A stretch of DNA of 64,000 bases. It comes from Proteobacteria bacterium UBA981. GTDB taxonomy: Bacteria > Pseudomonadota > Gammaproteobacteria > Ga0077536. Made by a program: the position numbers and the translations under genes. Below are positions 1-9,946 of this stretch, one piece after another. The stretch is taken from assembly GCA_002292285.1 (NCBI GenBank), contig DBBP01000016.1:15736-79735 (forward strand), read 5' to 3'. Position 1 is the first letter of the stretch, and each line of letters starts with the position of its first letter. The notes beneath the pieces were generated by a model. It was given only the letters and a program-made list of their open reading frames with translations. It searched no databases and was not told the origin of the DNA.

Positions 1-230
1 ATTCGTTTCGGTGGTCTCGATAAACGCGACCATTACTCCGCTTTGTCGTCGAGCTCCGCGCCGGAGCAAGAACGCTGAAACTTCACGCGGGAACTCGCTC
101 GCCTCCTTAAGCTCCCGATACTCAGATTTCAACGGCTTGAATTAATCAAGCTCTGAGGGCGTCTTGCCGAAGCGACGACCGCCATCGGCTCGCTTACACT
201 ACTTTCGCAGTATTTCGCCCTTGGAACTGA
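1..230 (-). pseudogene. Decayed IS3-family transposase remnant (OrfA end / OrfB start)
   Basis: Read on the minus strand, this stretch gives IS3 OrfA-like pieces in shifting frames. They include a 'KSEYRELKEASEFPREVSAF' segment resembling the leucine-zipper end of OrfA (ELRRANEILRKASAFF), then 'MVAFIETTETN' resembling the start of OrfB (MVAFIDxHRDRYG). Stops and frame changes show it is dead. No terminal inverted repeat is visible because the window starts inside the element. The family call rests on recalled motif similarity only. Confidence 0.5.
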
Positions 231-399
231 TCTTCTGAACAATCGGTTGTATCGCAGCCCTTTGCGGCAAAAGCGCAGCCACGAGTTAGTGCGTCACGCG
301 TGCAACGTGTTATCGATCCTCTGGGGAACATCTGTTACTTCTTGTCATGGGAGTACCTTCTCCACACGAAAGATACCGGGAAAAACTGAGGTGTTTCAT

Positions 400-2883
400 T
401 CAGCGCTGCTGTTCAGTTTTGGCCGCCGAGTGATGCTTTCTTATCTCCCGCTCGATACTCAAGTGTATCGATTCGATCTGCTTCAGATGGCGAACGCTCA
501 GCTGGCGCCCGGTTGTCAAACTTGCGTTGAGGCCGTCGACTTCCTGCATGATTTCGTGGACGCCAAGCATGTCCATCATCCCCTGAAGCTTATGTCGATA
601 TCTTTTCACTCCAGCTCTGTTACCCGTAAGGGTCATGGTGAGCAAGGAAGACACAGCATGTACGGTCTCCAGCTTAATTTTTGCCAGCACTGTCTCAAGA
701 TCACCGTCAGTCTTGTAATAAGAAGCGAACTCCCGCAATGTCGAATTGAATCCACCGAAACCTTCCGATGTTCCTATTCCCACCTGATCCGATTCCTCTC
801 CCTCGGACAACTCCAATAAGGTGTCGACCAATTGTGCTCCCCTCACGGGTTTTAAGAGAATTCGATCTACCGCTGTTGCTTCAGCATGTTGACGGACCTC
901 CATCGAGTCGTACCCCGTTAGTAGCACCAGTTTTGTGGGGCCCCTTAAATTAGCTCGAATCATTCCAAGCAGCTGGGCCCCATCCTGCTCGTCCACCGAA
1001 TAGTCAGTGATCACGAAATCGTAACGGAATTGGCCCAAACTTGATTCGGCCTTTTCGCTCGTTAGTACCGCATCGACGACGGCACCCTGTAAGGTGAGGG
1101 ACTGCCGAATAGACTCAGAAATGAGCAGGCTATCGTCAATGGTTAGAATCCTGAATCCATTAAGGGCTCCTTTCGCGAGTTGTGTAGGCAGCGCCTCCTG
1201 GGTGGCGAAATATTTAAGTTTTCGGAGGTCTTCGGAATTTGAAATATTAAGGATGAAATTGACGCCCGGTGGGCTAAGATCTTCACGAAGTTCACCCCCA
1301 ACGTGATAGGCGATAACGGGTACCGATAGCCCGTAAAAAGTCTCCGCGATCAGTTCGGTAACATCTGAATACTCGGAATCGAAATTTTCGAGCAACAAAA
1401 CATCAATTGAGGACAGCAAATGTCCGCAGCCACGGAGCTGCGCCAAAGTTAAAACCACTGGGAAAATGTCACAGCTTACGAGCCGGTAAAAACTCTCAAT
1501 GTCAGGTTCAGTTTCGCGAAGCCAAAGTATTGGCAACCAACCCGCTATTTCGGGTCCGGCATCCACCGCTTTTCTCATCGGAAGCTTCACCACACAAGAC
1601 GAACCGACGGGAGATGAATCGGTTACCGACAGGACTCCCCCAATATTGTTAATGCTCGCCTTGGTGATTGACATCCCCAATCCTCCTTTGGTTGGATTTC
1701 GAACGTTCGTACTACTACCGGCAAGTGGTAGCGGATTTCGTTGGGTGTGTTCGAACCCGAGTCCGGTGTCCTTAACCTCGATGTGTAAGACCGAAAGGTC
1801 ATGTCCCTCGGCCTTGACATGTAACCAAACGCCGCCCTCATCCGTGTACTTGATGGCGTTACCGACAAGGTTAAAAAGTACCGCTTGCAATGTATTCGGT
1901 GCGATATCCACAAGCGGCACAACCGAGCTTTCTATTTGCCATTTAACGAACAATCTTTTGATCTTTGCCTCCACTGCGAATAAGTCTGTTACATTTCTTA
2001 TCTCCCGATAAATATTGCTCGGAATCGATGGCGCTGGCACACGGTTACTCTCGACATCATGGCTAACGATTCGGTTTGCCATACTGAGCAAGCGGTTCGA
2101 TGATATTGCGATTATTCTGAGTCGGTCCAATAGGACAGCCCGGTAGGTACTCGAAATGGTGGAACCGTTCGCTTCTGTTACCAGCGACTCAGTAATCGCT
2201 AAGATCGTTTGGAGGGGCGCCCTAAACTCATGGCTCATTGTCGCGATAAACCTATTCAGTTCGGCAGTCGCCAATTTCAGATGATTAACTACAGTTTGGT
2301 ACTGGAAGAGCAAACTCAAGGAATAAAGTGGGACGAAGACGATTGAAAAATAATACAACGCTACCAGCATACCGTGGCCTCCAATCGATGGATTGAATTC
2401 CTTTGCAATCGAGAATCCGACAAGCGTAAATACCATCGCAGCGAAGAAGTACACTATTCCGAATCTGAAGCCGTTGCCGATGATGTACGTAATGTAAACG
2501 GGAAGCAGAATTACGCCGGCTTCCGAGGCGGTGGCGGTATATAGGCTAATTGCGGCCGTATCTGCTACCAGGCAAAAACATCGAGTTACGGTAGTTAGGG
2601 TTTCGAATTTCGGTGCGATTCGCTCCAGCAACCGCAAAGCTGCTAAGACACACAGCGCAAAGCAAAAGTAGCCGCTAGACAGGACGAGTGGCAAATGATC
2701 GACTAGAGTCTCCGACGGAGGATGATCTTCAGTACCCAAAGTCCATATAAAGACAAGTGCTGCTAGGACTACCCTAACCCATGCCTGGCCGAGGTCGGAG
2801 GGAGGAATCGGAGCCAAAAGGTTCTCGCTTCTATGATCCAACTTAGTCATCGCCAAAGATCTATCGAAATCATCAATTTTCAA
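400..2883 (-). CDS. Hybrid sensor histidine kinase with receiver and HPt domains (RpfC-like)
   Basis: An 827-residue protein, probably in the inner membrane. Residues ~33-200 contain about five hydrophobic segments. A HisKA domain follows with the phospho-acceptor in MSHEF (H218). The HATPase has an N-box near N330, DTGLG near 372 and a GGLGMSI G-box near 400. A receiver domain starts near residue 578 with acidic pair D583/D584, phospho-acceptor D627 and a conserved KP at 678-679. A C-terminal HPt module has RYRHKLQG with H764. The order membrane-HK-REC-HPt is that of RpfC/BarA-type phosphorelay kinases. No DSF synthase (rpfF) or response regulator sits beside it, so the stimulus and output are unknown. 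A second start (MTKLDHRS) lies 11 codons in. Confidence 0.9.
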   Translation of the reverse strand: MKIDDFDRSLAMTKLDHRSENLLAPIPPSDLGQAWVRVVLAALVFIWTLGTEDHPPSETLVDHLPLVLSSGYFCFALCVLAALRLLERIAPKFETLTTVTRCFCLVADTAAISLYTATASEAGVILLPVYITYIIGNGFRFGIVYFFAAMVFTLVGFSIAKEFNPSIGGHGMLVALYYFSIVFVPLYSLSLLFQYQTVVNHLKLATAELNRFIATMSHEFRAPLQTILAITESLVTEANGSTISSTYRAVLLDRLRIIAISSNRLLSMANRIVSHDVESNRVPAPSIPSNIYREIRNVTDLFAVEAKIKRLFVKWQIESSVVPLVDIAPNTLQAVLFNLVGNAIKYTDEGGVWLHVKAEGHDLSVLHIEVKDTGLGFEHTQRNPLPLAGSSTNVRNPTKGGLGMSITKASINNIGGVLSVTDSSPVGSSCVVKLPMRKAVDAGPEIAGWLPILWLRETEPDIESFYRLVSCDIFPVVLTLAQLRGCGHLLSSIDVLLLENFDSEYSDVTELIAETFYGLSVPVIAYHVGGELREDLSPPGVNFILNISNSEDLRKLKYFATQEALPTQLAKGALNGFRILTIDDSLLISESIRQSLTLQGAVVDAVLTSEKAESSLGQFRYDFVITDYSVDEQDGAQLLGMIRANLRGPTKLVLLTGYDSMEVRQHAEATAVDRILLKPVRGAQLVDTLLELSEGEESDQVGIGTSEGFGGFNSTLREFASYYKTDGDLETVLAKIKLETVHAVSSLLTMTLTGNRAGVKRYRHKLQGMMDMLGVHEIMQEVDGLNASLTTGRQLSVRHLKQIESIHLSIEREIRKHHSAAKTEQQR

Positions 2884-3830
2884 TATAGCGCTAGTATGTC
2901 GCAGGAGAAAGAGTATTCAAGAATGTCAGGGAGAGCTGGCTATGCGAGAGGTTTAGATAGCAAGCACCTACTAAGCGGAAACTATTCTGAATTTTGAACC
3001 AACGCGCAGGGGGCGAGAAGGAACGCAGACGATGAGCTACGATGGCCTGCCAGCGATGACTTTAAAGGCTGACAAGTCCTTCAGGAGCGAGACCGGTCCC
3101 GCCGATCCTTTGCGGAATTTTAATTAACGTAAAGGATGCCCTCGGACGCCTCGAATGTGCAGGGTCGTCGGCACTGAGAGCTGCGCTTCTTAGGATGCAC
3201 GAGTTCGATCAACGCACGAATAATCGTCAAAAGGTTGGCGCCCTGGTTTACCGATAGATGCAGGCCCGGCGACTCGTTCTTGCCGCCTGTGACCAGCACC
3301 AAGGCTGAGCACATTGCTTCTGCGCGGTAGCGTCCCTTCACTGCGTAGCCGGTCTAGCCAAACTAACGGATGGTCTATTCAGAGAGCCCAGATCTATTAC
3401 GCTTTAATCCCCCCGATGAAGGCTATCACGGAGATGCGGATGCCCAGAAGTTCCCGGAGGCTCTCATTCGAGGGAGCGTACCTCACGCCCTCGCCAGACA
3501 TCGACAATTTTTGGACTCGATTTTTTTGAAAACTATGCATCGGAGATTAATGACGAGCTGGGCATCGAAGGGGGCGGCCCGATCCCGGCGCTGCGAGTTC
3601 GAATTCACCGCCGCTGCGCCGCCTTGAGAAAAATGAAATGATCGCTGGCCCCACTTACCTTTAACCTTTCGTCCTAGATCTCCAGCCGTTGTCTAACTCG
3701 ATTGCGACCTTAAATAAAGGTGCTACCGATGGCATTGGCCCATTCATGGCTCATGATTCTATATAACGAATACTGGCCACTCCTAAAGCTCAAGCCAAAT
3801 CACAAGAAATATCGCAAAAGACCCTACAAA
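2884..3830. other. Gene-poor 950-base stretch
   Basis: No ORF here has a recognisable family. Short overlapping ORFs on both strands (the best is 73 codons on the minus strand, 3120-3341) have unremarkable composition and no convincing ribosome-binding site. The region probably contains the promoter for the histidine kinase and decayed sequence. I see no tRNA, strong terminator or repeat. Confidence 0.4.
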
Positions 3831-4853
3831 TTAGTTAGGAAACAGATTGAGGTCACCAATAGCCCGAATTATCGGGATGTGAAAAGCTGGGCTGGTACAA
3901 ATTACGCCCCGATTCGCTGACAACAATGAGCCTTTAGAAAAATCTAAATCGTTTCCGCGAATATCGGTGGTGATTGCGCCAGCTTCTTCCGCCACGATTT
4001 TTCCTGCTGCATGATCCCAAATTTTTTCGACGTAACTGCGAGATGTCGGTAGGCGTAGATAAGCGTCAGCCTGCCCGCGAGCGACTACCGCATATTTGCA
4101 TTGGCTATCGAGTCTGGCCGGGCGCCCCCGACCGCCCAGATGCTCGAATATGCGAGCTGACTCGTCCAAACGCGAATGTCCGGCTTCGACGGACTCGCAT
4201 AACCGCATGCTCGTCAGGTCAGTTGTTGCGGACGCAGTCAAGCGGGCCGCGGTGCTGGTGTCAGCGTCCCCGATCACGGTCCAGCTTCCGTTACCCAGAC
4301 TAGCGTAAAAGAGACAGCCAGCTGAGTCAGGAGAATCGAACGGTCGTTCAAAGTCCGAGGACATATTTGGACACCCGAGAACACCGAGCGTGACGGTACC
4401 GTTTTCTATGAGAGCCAGCGAAACTGCGTATTGACCGCCGCGTAGAAAGCCCTTCGTTCCGTCAATTGGGTCGAGCGTCCAATAGCGCTCGGCGCTTGCG
4501 TCATGGTTGCCAAGGTCTATCGCGTCCAGTACATCGTCGACGCGGGCATCGTCCCACACTTCTCGAGTCACCTCGGTGACGGCCTCGCGGAGGCTCGCAT
4601 TGCCCGATATGCGTAGTGACGATGCATCTTCCTCGCCTACCAATTTCAGTTCACCCCAGGCGTCGTTCAGCCGTGCGGCGATTAGTGCTTGGGCCGCATA
4701 ATCGGCCACCGTAACCGGACTCCTGTCGTCCTTTGTGTGTTGCCGGATGGTTTCCACCCGAGTCTGGACAGTCCGAGTAATTATCGATGCGTCCGACACG
4801 GCTCGCAACGCAACCTTGAGAATCTCATCTAGATCGGGATTAACGCTCGTCAT
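3831..4853 (-). CDS. 3'(2'),5'-bisphosphate nucleotidase, inositol monophosphatase superfamily (HAL2-like)
   Basis: A 340-residue Mg-dependent, Li-sensitive type phosphatase. HAL2/SAL1 relatives dephosphorylate 3'-phosphoadenosine 5'-phosphate, the by-product of sulfate assimilation. Visible metal and substrate motifs are GEED (~73-76), DPIDGTKGF (~128-136) and WDHAAG (~279-284). The sequence after DGTKGF (LRGGQYAVSLALI) is typical of the HAL2 branch rather than SuhB. The ATG at 4853 is preferred over the upstream ATG at 4889 because a GGAG lies 7 bases before it. It stands alone, divergent from acs. The exact substrate is inferred from family resemblance. Confidence 0.85.
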   Translation of the reverse strand: MTSVNPDLDEILKVALRAVSDASIITRTVQTRVETIRQHTKDDRSPVTVADYAAQALIAARLNDAWGELKLVGEEDASSLRISGNASLREAVTEVTREVWDDARVDDVLDAIDLGNHDASAERYWTLDPIDGTKGFLRGGQYAVSLALIENGTVTLGVLGCPNMSSDFERPFDSPDSAGCLFYASLGNGSWTVIGDADTSTAARLTASATTDLTSMRLCESVEAGHSRLDESARIFEHLGGRGRPARLDSQCKYAVVARGQADAYLRLPTSRSYVEKIWDHAAGKIVAEEAGAITTDIRGNDLDFSKGSLLSANRGVICTSPAFHIPIIRAIGDLNLFPN

Positions 4854-5026
4854 ATCGAAGCTCCGTTTTGGGTGTGGCGCCGGGTGCAAAAGGCGCTGTG
4901 GTAAAATTTTCCGCGGTATCTTTTTATCGTCGCCGGCACTGCGTCACGGTTATCACTGGGCACTCTTGAGCTCAACGTACCCGGGAGAAGTAAAGCTGAG
5001 GCGAACGTTTTGTGGAGCTTCAACTG

Positions 5027-6964
5027 ATGTCCGAAATCAAGTCTTATCCCGTTTCAAATCAGACGGCGGTAGCGGCTCATATCGACGATGAGCAATATCA
5101 ACGAATGTACACTCAGTCGCTGCAGGAACCGGACGTCTTTTGGGCTGACCAGGCAGACAAGTTTCTCAGCTGGGAACAGCGTTGGTCTGAGGTCACCTCG
5201 TCGGATTTTAACAGAGCCGAGATTCGATGGTTCGATGGGTCTCGTCTCAACGTAAGCTTTAATTGTCTCGATCGGCATCTCGAAACCAGAGCAGACCAGA
5301 CTGCCATCATCTGGGAAGGGGACGATCCCAACGACTCTTTGCACCTGACCTTTCGCGATTTACACGAGCAGGTTTGTCGTTTCGCGAACGCGCTTAAATC
5401 TAAGGGCGTGGGGAAAGGCGACCGAGTTTCGATTTATATGCCAATGGTTCCCGAGGCAGCTGTAGCAATGCTTGCATGCGCACGAATTGGCGCGGTCCAT
5501 TCCGTTGTCTTCGGCGGTTTTTCACCTGATGCTCTGAAGGACCGAATCCTTGATTCCGAATGCACTACGCTGATTACCGCGGACGAGGGTTTGCGTGGCG
5601 GGCGCGCTGTTCCTTTGAAGGAAAATGCTGACAAGGCGCTAGAGAGTTGCCCTCAGGTTACAACGGTATTCGTCATTAAGCGGACAGGGTCGGACGTCAA
5701 ATGGGTCGTTGGCCGTGACCACTGGTATCACGAAAGCCTGGCTGACCAAAGCGCAGATTGCCCGCCTGAGTCCATGGCAGCGGAGGATCCGTTGTTCATT
5801 TTATATACTTCCGGTTCAACTGGAAAACCGAAAGGGGTATTACACACGACGGCCGGCTACCTGCTCCATGTGGCCATGACACATAAGTATGTCTTCGACT
5901 ATCGAGATGGCGAAGTGTATTGGTGCACTGCTGATGTTGGTTGGGTGACTGGACATTCGTATATCGTCTATGGCCCGCTCGCAAACGGCGCGACTACGCT
6001 CATGTTCGAAGGTGTCCCAACTTATCCCGACGCAAGCCGTATGTGGCAGGTCATTGATAAACACGCTGTTAATATTTTTTACACCGCACCGACGGCGATC
6101 CGCGCATTGATGGGGCAGGGCGATGAGTTCGTAAAATCTTGCAAGCGAGAAAGCCTAAGAATTCTAGGTAGTGTGGGAGAGCCGATTAACCCGGAAGCTT
6201 GGGAATGGTATTACCACGTAGTTGGAGATGGTCGCTGCCCTATTGTAGATACTTGGTGGCAAACCGAAACCGGCGGGATATTGATATCACCTCTACCGGG
6301 GGCAACAAGCTTAAAGCCTGGTTCTGCGACCCTGCCGTTTTTTGGAATTGAGCCCGCATTGGTCGATGATCAGGGGAATGAACTCGAAGGCGCTACATCC
6401 GGGTCATTGGTAATCAAGCGCTCATGGCCCGGTCAGATGCGGACTGTTTACGGGGATCACGAACGGTTTAAAGAGACCTACTTCAAAATGTTCCCAGGTA
6501 AGTACTTTACCGGGGATGGTGCTCGCCGAGACGAGGACGGGTACTACTGGATTACCGGTCGTGTCGACGACGTCATTAATGTCGCCGGCCATCGAATGGG
6601 AACAGCCGAAGTTGAAAGCGCGCTCGTCCTGCATGAATCAGTTTCCGAAGCCGCCGTCGTCGGTTATCCGCACGATATAAAGGGGCAAGGAATTTATGCC
6701 TACGTCACATTGATGAATAGCGTTGAACCAACTGAGGCCTTGCGAAGCGATCTGATTCAACACGTTCGTCGCGAAATCGGTCCGATCGCGACGCCTGATG
6801 TGATTCAGTGGGCCCCTGGTTTACCCAAAACCCGGTCGGGGAAAATCATGAGAAGAATTCTGCGGAAAATCGCCGCAAACGAAATAGATAACCTCGGCGA
6901 CACATCGACACTGGCCGACCCGGGCGTGGTCTCCGACCTCACTGAAAATCGCGCAAACAAGTAG
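5027..6964 (+). CDS. acs: Acetyl-CoA synthetase (AMP-forming)
   Basis: Activates acetate with ATP and CoA to acetyl-CoA, through acetyl-AMP. The 645-residue product matches E. coli Acs nearly end to end. It has the adenylation signature YTSGSTGKPKG, the WWQTETGG motif, the TGDGARRDEDGYYWITGRVDD hinge region (quoted here as two motifs, TGDGARRDEDG and YYWITGRVDD) and the C-terminal PKTRSGKIMRR containing the lysine regulated by acetylation. The ATG at 5027 has GGAG nine bases upstream; a GTG at 5012 is also in frame. phaE follows after 38 bases on the same strand, so acetate activation may be co-transcribed with polyhydroxyalkanoate synthesis. Confidence 0.97.
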   Translation: MSEIKSYPVSNQTAVAAHIDDEQYQRMYTQSLQEPDVFWADQADKFLSWEQRWSEVTSSDFNRAEIRWFDGSRLNVSFNCLDRHLETRADQTAIIWEGDDPNDSLHLTFRDLHEQVCRFANALKSKGVGKGDRVSIYMPMVPEAAVAMLACARIGAVHSVVFGGFSPDALKDRILDSECTTLITADEGLRGGRAVPLKENADKALESCPQVTTVFVIKRTGSDVKWVVGRDHWYHESLADQSADCPPESMAAEDPLFILYTSGSTGKPKGVLHTTAGYLLHVAMTHKYVFDYRDGEVYWCTADVGWVTGHSYIVYGPLANGATTLMFEGVPTYPDASRMWQVIDKHAVNIFYTAPTAIRALMGQGDEFVKSCKRESLRILGSVGEPINPEAWEWYYHVVGDGRCPIVDTWWQTETGGILISPLPGATSLKPGSATLPFFGIEPALVDDQGNELEGATSGSLVIKRSWPGQMRTVYGDHERFKETYFKMFPGKYFTGDGARRDEDGYYWITGRVDDVINVAGHRMGTAEVESALVLHESVSEAAVVGYPHDIKGQGIYAYVTLMNSVEPTEALRSDLIQHVRREIGPIATPDVIQWAPGLPKTRSGKIMRRILRKIAANEIDNLGDTSTLADPGVVSDLTENRANK

Positions 6965-7002
6965 CAGGCGGGATACGGTTATTAACTGCGGATTTCACCT
7001 AA

Positions 7003-7995
7003 ATGCCTGACGATTGGGCTGCAGTATGGAGACAGTGGACCCAATTCTTCGAGGCATCTCCACTGTCGGGCGGTCGTGTGGAAGGGTGGTCGCCAATGGA
7101 CCCGTTAACAGGCTACCGCGAGTTTCTCGAGAGTCTGCAGAAATTGGCCGCCCCGGCCTCGTCGCTTGATGCGGTAGATCGGATTAACGAATTTGTTCGT
7201 AGTTTGAAAGGTGCCGCGGCGAGTGATTGGTCGAACGAAATTGTTTCGGTTTGGTCGTCCAATACGGCAAAGAGCGCGTCGCAAGCGCGAGGAAAGATAA
7301 ACGACTCTGCAGCAAAACTCGAGAGCGTATTCGGAACCTGGAGTAGTGAACTTACCAACCTGCCTGCGATTGGACCGCTGCGCGAGTGGCAGCAAGCTTC
7401 TCAGAATTTGCATCACGCACTATTGAACGAACGTCAGGCGCATCTCCGACTTACAGACCACGTCGAACAATCGCTTTCGCTTGCGCAGGAGCGATTTGGC
7501 GCTTACTTGCGGGATGATCGCGGACCACCAATTACGTCAATAAGGATTCTTTACGATGACTGGATCGACATCGCGGAGGATAGCTACCAGAAGATCGTAA
7601 TGTCAGAGACGTTCTCAAAAGATTTTGGCGCGTTTATTAACGCCAATACGCGTACACGACTTGCCCTAAAGGCGATTCAGCAACGGGGCGCGGAGAACAC
7701 AGGCTTGCCAAGTGCGCGCGATTTCGAATTGCTGCTCAACCAACTAAACGATCTGACGCGTGAGGTTGCAGACTTACGAAAGGACAGCAGCGTCTCAGCA
7801 ATGGACGTTGTTTCGGGTCCGCCGGTCACAAGAACGACCGGCCCAGCTACAGCGAAGCAAAGTCTGGCGAAAATGGCGGCTCGGCAGCGCAAGCCCCGAA
7901 AAGTTGCTGTCGCGGAAAGGCGGAAAAACGGTAAGAAATCCGTATCTGATCACGAATTTACCATCGACAAAATTCTGCCGCCCGACCAAGCTTAG
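7003..7995 (+). CDS. phaE: Class III PHA synthase subunit PhaE
   Basis: A 330-residue protein matching PhaE, the non-catalytic partner of PhaC in class III polyhydroxyalkanoate synthases. It has the W-rich N-terminus (DDWAAVWRQWTQFF), a long helical middle region and a Lys/Arg-rich C-terminal tail. It ends two bases before phaC, as expected for subunits made in fixed ratio. No strong Shine-Dalgarno precedes the ATG. The complex acts at the surface of PHB granules. Confidence 0.9.
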   Translation: MPDDWAAVWRQWTQFFEASPLSGGRVEGWSPMDPLTGYREFLESLQKLAAPASSLDAVDRINEFVRSLKGAAASDWSNEIVSVWSSNTAKSASQARGKINDSAAKLESVFGTWSSELTNLPAIGPLREWQQASQNLHHALLNERQAHLRLTDHVEQSLSLAQERFGAYLRDDRGPPITSIRILYDDWIDIAEDSYQKIVMSETFSKDFGAFINANTRTRLALKAIQQRGAENTGLPSARDFELLLNQLNDLTREVADLRKDSSVSAMDVVSGPPVTRTTGPATAKQSLAKMAARQRKPRKVAVAERRKNGKKSVSDHEFTIDKILPPDQA

Positions 7996-7997
7996 AC

Positions 7998-9059
7998 ATG
8001 CCAAAGATACACCTTGGTCCGGATCTCATTGCCCAGGAACTCGCCGCACTCGCCAAGGCATCTGCGAGGAATTTGCAGATCCTGCGGCAGCTCGAAAACG
8101 TTCAACTTGGCGTCACCCCAAGGGAAGTCATTCTAAGTTTCGAAGGAGTCACGCTCTACCGCTACAAAGCTCATCGAACAAAGACAAAAACAAGTCCGAT
8201 TTTGCTGGTGTATGCGCTGGTCAACCGGCCGGAAATGACCGATCTGCAGCATGGCCGTTCGCTGATCGCGGCACTCCTCGACAAGGGCTTTGACGTCTAT
8301 TTAATCGATTGGGGTTATCCAGGATTCACACATAGACTGGTGGGCTTATCCGACTACATTTGCCGCTATCTCGATAAGTGTGTCGACCATGTCCGTGAGC
8401 GCTTGAACCGAGAGCGTATCACGCTACTCGGTATATGCCAGGGCGGCACCTTCAGCGTCTGTTATGCGGCTTTGAACCCGGGGAAAGTCGAGCGACTTGT
8501 GACGACGGTGACCCCGATAGATTTCCATACGCAAGATGACATGTTGAGTCATCTTATTCGACATGTGGATATCGATGCGCTTGTCGACGCACACGGAAAT
8601 ATTAGCGGCGACCTCCTAAATGGTTTGTTTTTGTTGCTTAAACCCTACCGACTTTTGCAGCAAAAGTATGTGAGATTTTTCGAGCAAGCGGGCGATATCG
8701 AAGCTGCGGCGCTGTTTATGCGCATGGAGAAATGGATATTTGACAGTCCCATGTTGACCGCGCAGGTCTGCCGCGAATTCGGATGCTGGTTCTATCAGGA
8801 GAATCGATTGATGCGGGGCGAGCTTCGTCTTAATGACGAGAAAGTCGATCCGGTCAAGTTAACGATGCCGATTCTGAACGTCTATGCCAGCAACGATCAC
8901 CTCGTCCCGCCCGCTTCTTCGCGCGGCTTGGCGAAATTGGTGAGCAGTTCGCGCTACAACGAAGAGGAAGTTGCGGGCGGCCACATCGGCGTCTACATCG
9001 GGTCCCGTGCAAGCAATTCACTACCCGTATTGATTGACGAGTGGGTACGTGCGAATTAG
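7998..9059 (+). CDS. phaC: Class III PHA synthase catalytic subunit PhaC
   Basis: Polymerises 3-hydroxyacyl-CoA (usually 3-hydroxybutyryl-CoA) into polyester. The 353-residue length is right for class III; class I/II enzymes are about 560-600. The lipase-like box GICQGG holds catalytic Cys147. The other triad members lie in SNDHLVPP (Asp) and AGGHIG (His). Upstream phaE and the nearby phasin and PhaR support the assignment. phaA and phaB (thiolase and reductase) are not in the window, so the monomer supply genes are elsewhere. Confidence 0.95.
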   Translation: MPKIHLGPDLIAQELAALAKASARNLQILRQLENVQLGVTPREVILSFEGVTLYRYKAHRTKTKTSPILLVYALVNRPEMTDLQHGRSLIAALLDKGFDVYLIDWGYPGFTHRLVGLSDYICRYLDKCVDHVRERLNRERITLLGICQGGTFSVCYAALNPGKVERLVTTVTPIDFHTQDDMLSHLIRHVDIDALVDAHGNISGDLLNGLFLLLKPYRLLQQKYVRFFEQAGDIEAAALFMRMEKWIFDSPMLTAQVCREFGCWFYQENRLMRGELRLNDEKVDPVKLTMPILNVYASNDHLVPPASSRGLAKLVSSSRYNEEEVAGGHIGVYIGSRASNSLPVLIDEWVRAN

Positions 9060-9149
9060 TTGCACGGGTTGCGTTCCAAATTGTTGATATTTGGGAGGGC
9101 CTATCCCTCGGGCTCCGGGAAAACCGCTAACTTACTTCAAGGGAGAAGG

Positions 9150-9548
9150 TCAGGCGGCTTTCTTACTGGGTTTTTTAGCTGCAGACCTCACACCCGGAAC
9201 GACGAGATCCACGCCGTTGGTGAAAGCGCTAAGGCTTTTATCAAACCAGGCTTGGTATTCGGCTTGCGCGCCACTGAGAATATTCGCCGAGCTACGTGCG
9301 CTCTCCATGAGTGATTCGCCGAATTCAGATGTCGCCTGGGTTTGCACTGCAGCGAAACTCTGAAAATCTTTCGATTCGACCAGCATGCTTGTGTAGCGGC
9401 TACCGGCTTCAAAAGCCGCGTTAGCGAATTCCATCTGCTTGCTGGTCAGTTTCTCAACGAGCTGAGTGTTGAGAGTTTCCAGCTGCTTTGCAGCCGCCAT
9501 CGTTGTCTGGCTGTAAGTGTTCCAATCTTCGAAGAGTTTTGCGTCCAT
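9150..9548 (-). CDS. phaP: Phasin, PHA granule-associated protein
   Basis: A 132-residue mostly helical protein with the phasin pattern: amphipathic helices rich in Ala, Gln and Glu, and a basic Ala/Lys C-terminus (AAKKPSKKAA). Phasins coat PHA granules and limit their size. An AGGGA lies eight bases before the ATG. It converges on phaC. The upstream region has paired TTGCAACGCA repeats that are candidate PhaR operators, matching the common arrangement in which PhaR represses phaP until granules titrate it. Confidence 0.85.
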   Translation of the reverse strand: MDAKLFEDWNTYSQTTMAAAKQLETLNTQLVEKLTSKQMEFANAAFEAGSRYTSMLVESKDFQSFAAVQTQATSEFGESLMESARSSANILSGAQAEYQAWFDKSLSAFTNGVDLVVPGVRSAAKKPSKKAA

Positions 9549-9604
9549 AGAGTCTGTCCCTAGTGTGCTCGTTTATACGGAGTGGGTGTCACTTCAGCCG
9601 CAAT

Positions 9605-9634
9605 ATATTGCAACGCAGCAAATATTGCAACGCA
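9605..9634. promoter_or_regulatory. Candidate PhaR operator upstream of phaP (two 13-bp direct repeats)
   Basis: The 13-mer ATATTGCAACGCA occurs exactly twice, at 9605-9617 and 9622-9634, 17 bp apart and 57-86 bp upstream of the phaP start. TTGCAACGCAGCAA inside it reads as an imperfect TTGC-N6-GCAA palindrome. Known PhaR proteins bind TGC/GCA-rich palindromes at phasin promoters. Assignment to PhaR is inference from family knowledge. Confidence 0.5.
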
Positions 9635-9946
9635 CAATAACGTGAGGAATCCAATGCGAGCGGGACTGGCTCCAGATCCAGATCGTTGATCGGCGAAAAG
9701 AATACAATCGCGAGCCCAACGCACATTGATCAGGCTTCGAACGGAGCAGAAGCTGCGCGATTTATCAAAACGTAACGTCTTCCCTTCAATATCTGCTCTC
9801 GGGTCTGATACTCTTGGCGGCCGCAAAATCAGCAGGCCCGGCGTGCGATAGAAACGCTCGTTTGGTGTCTCGTTCGGTTGCGGCAATCTAAGCGGAAACA
9901 AAACATAGCCGCCGAAAACGCATGGAAATCCGGAGCAATTTCAAGC

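Noticed and set aside
2884..3830. Several 60-85 codon ORFs between the histidine kinase and the nucleotidase
   Set aside because: They overlap on both strands, lack ribosome-binding sites and show no family resemblance.
9560..9901. 113-codon minus-strand ORF between phaP and pckG
   Set aside because: It covers the phaP operator region, has a basic low-complexity look and no recognisable domain; treated as chance.
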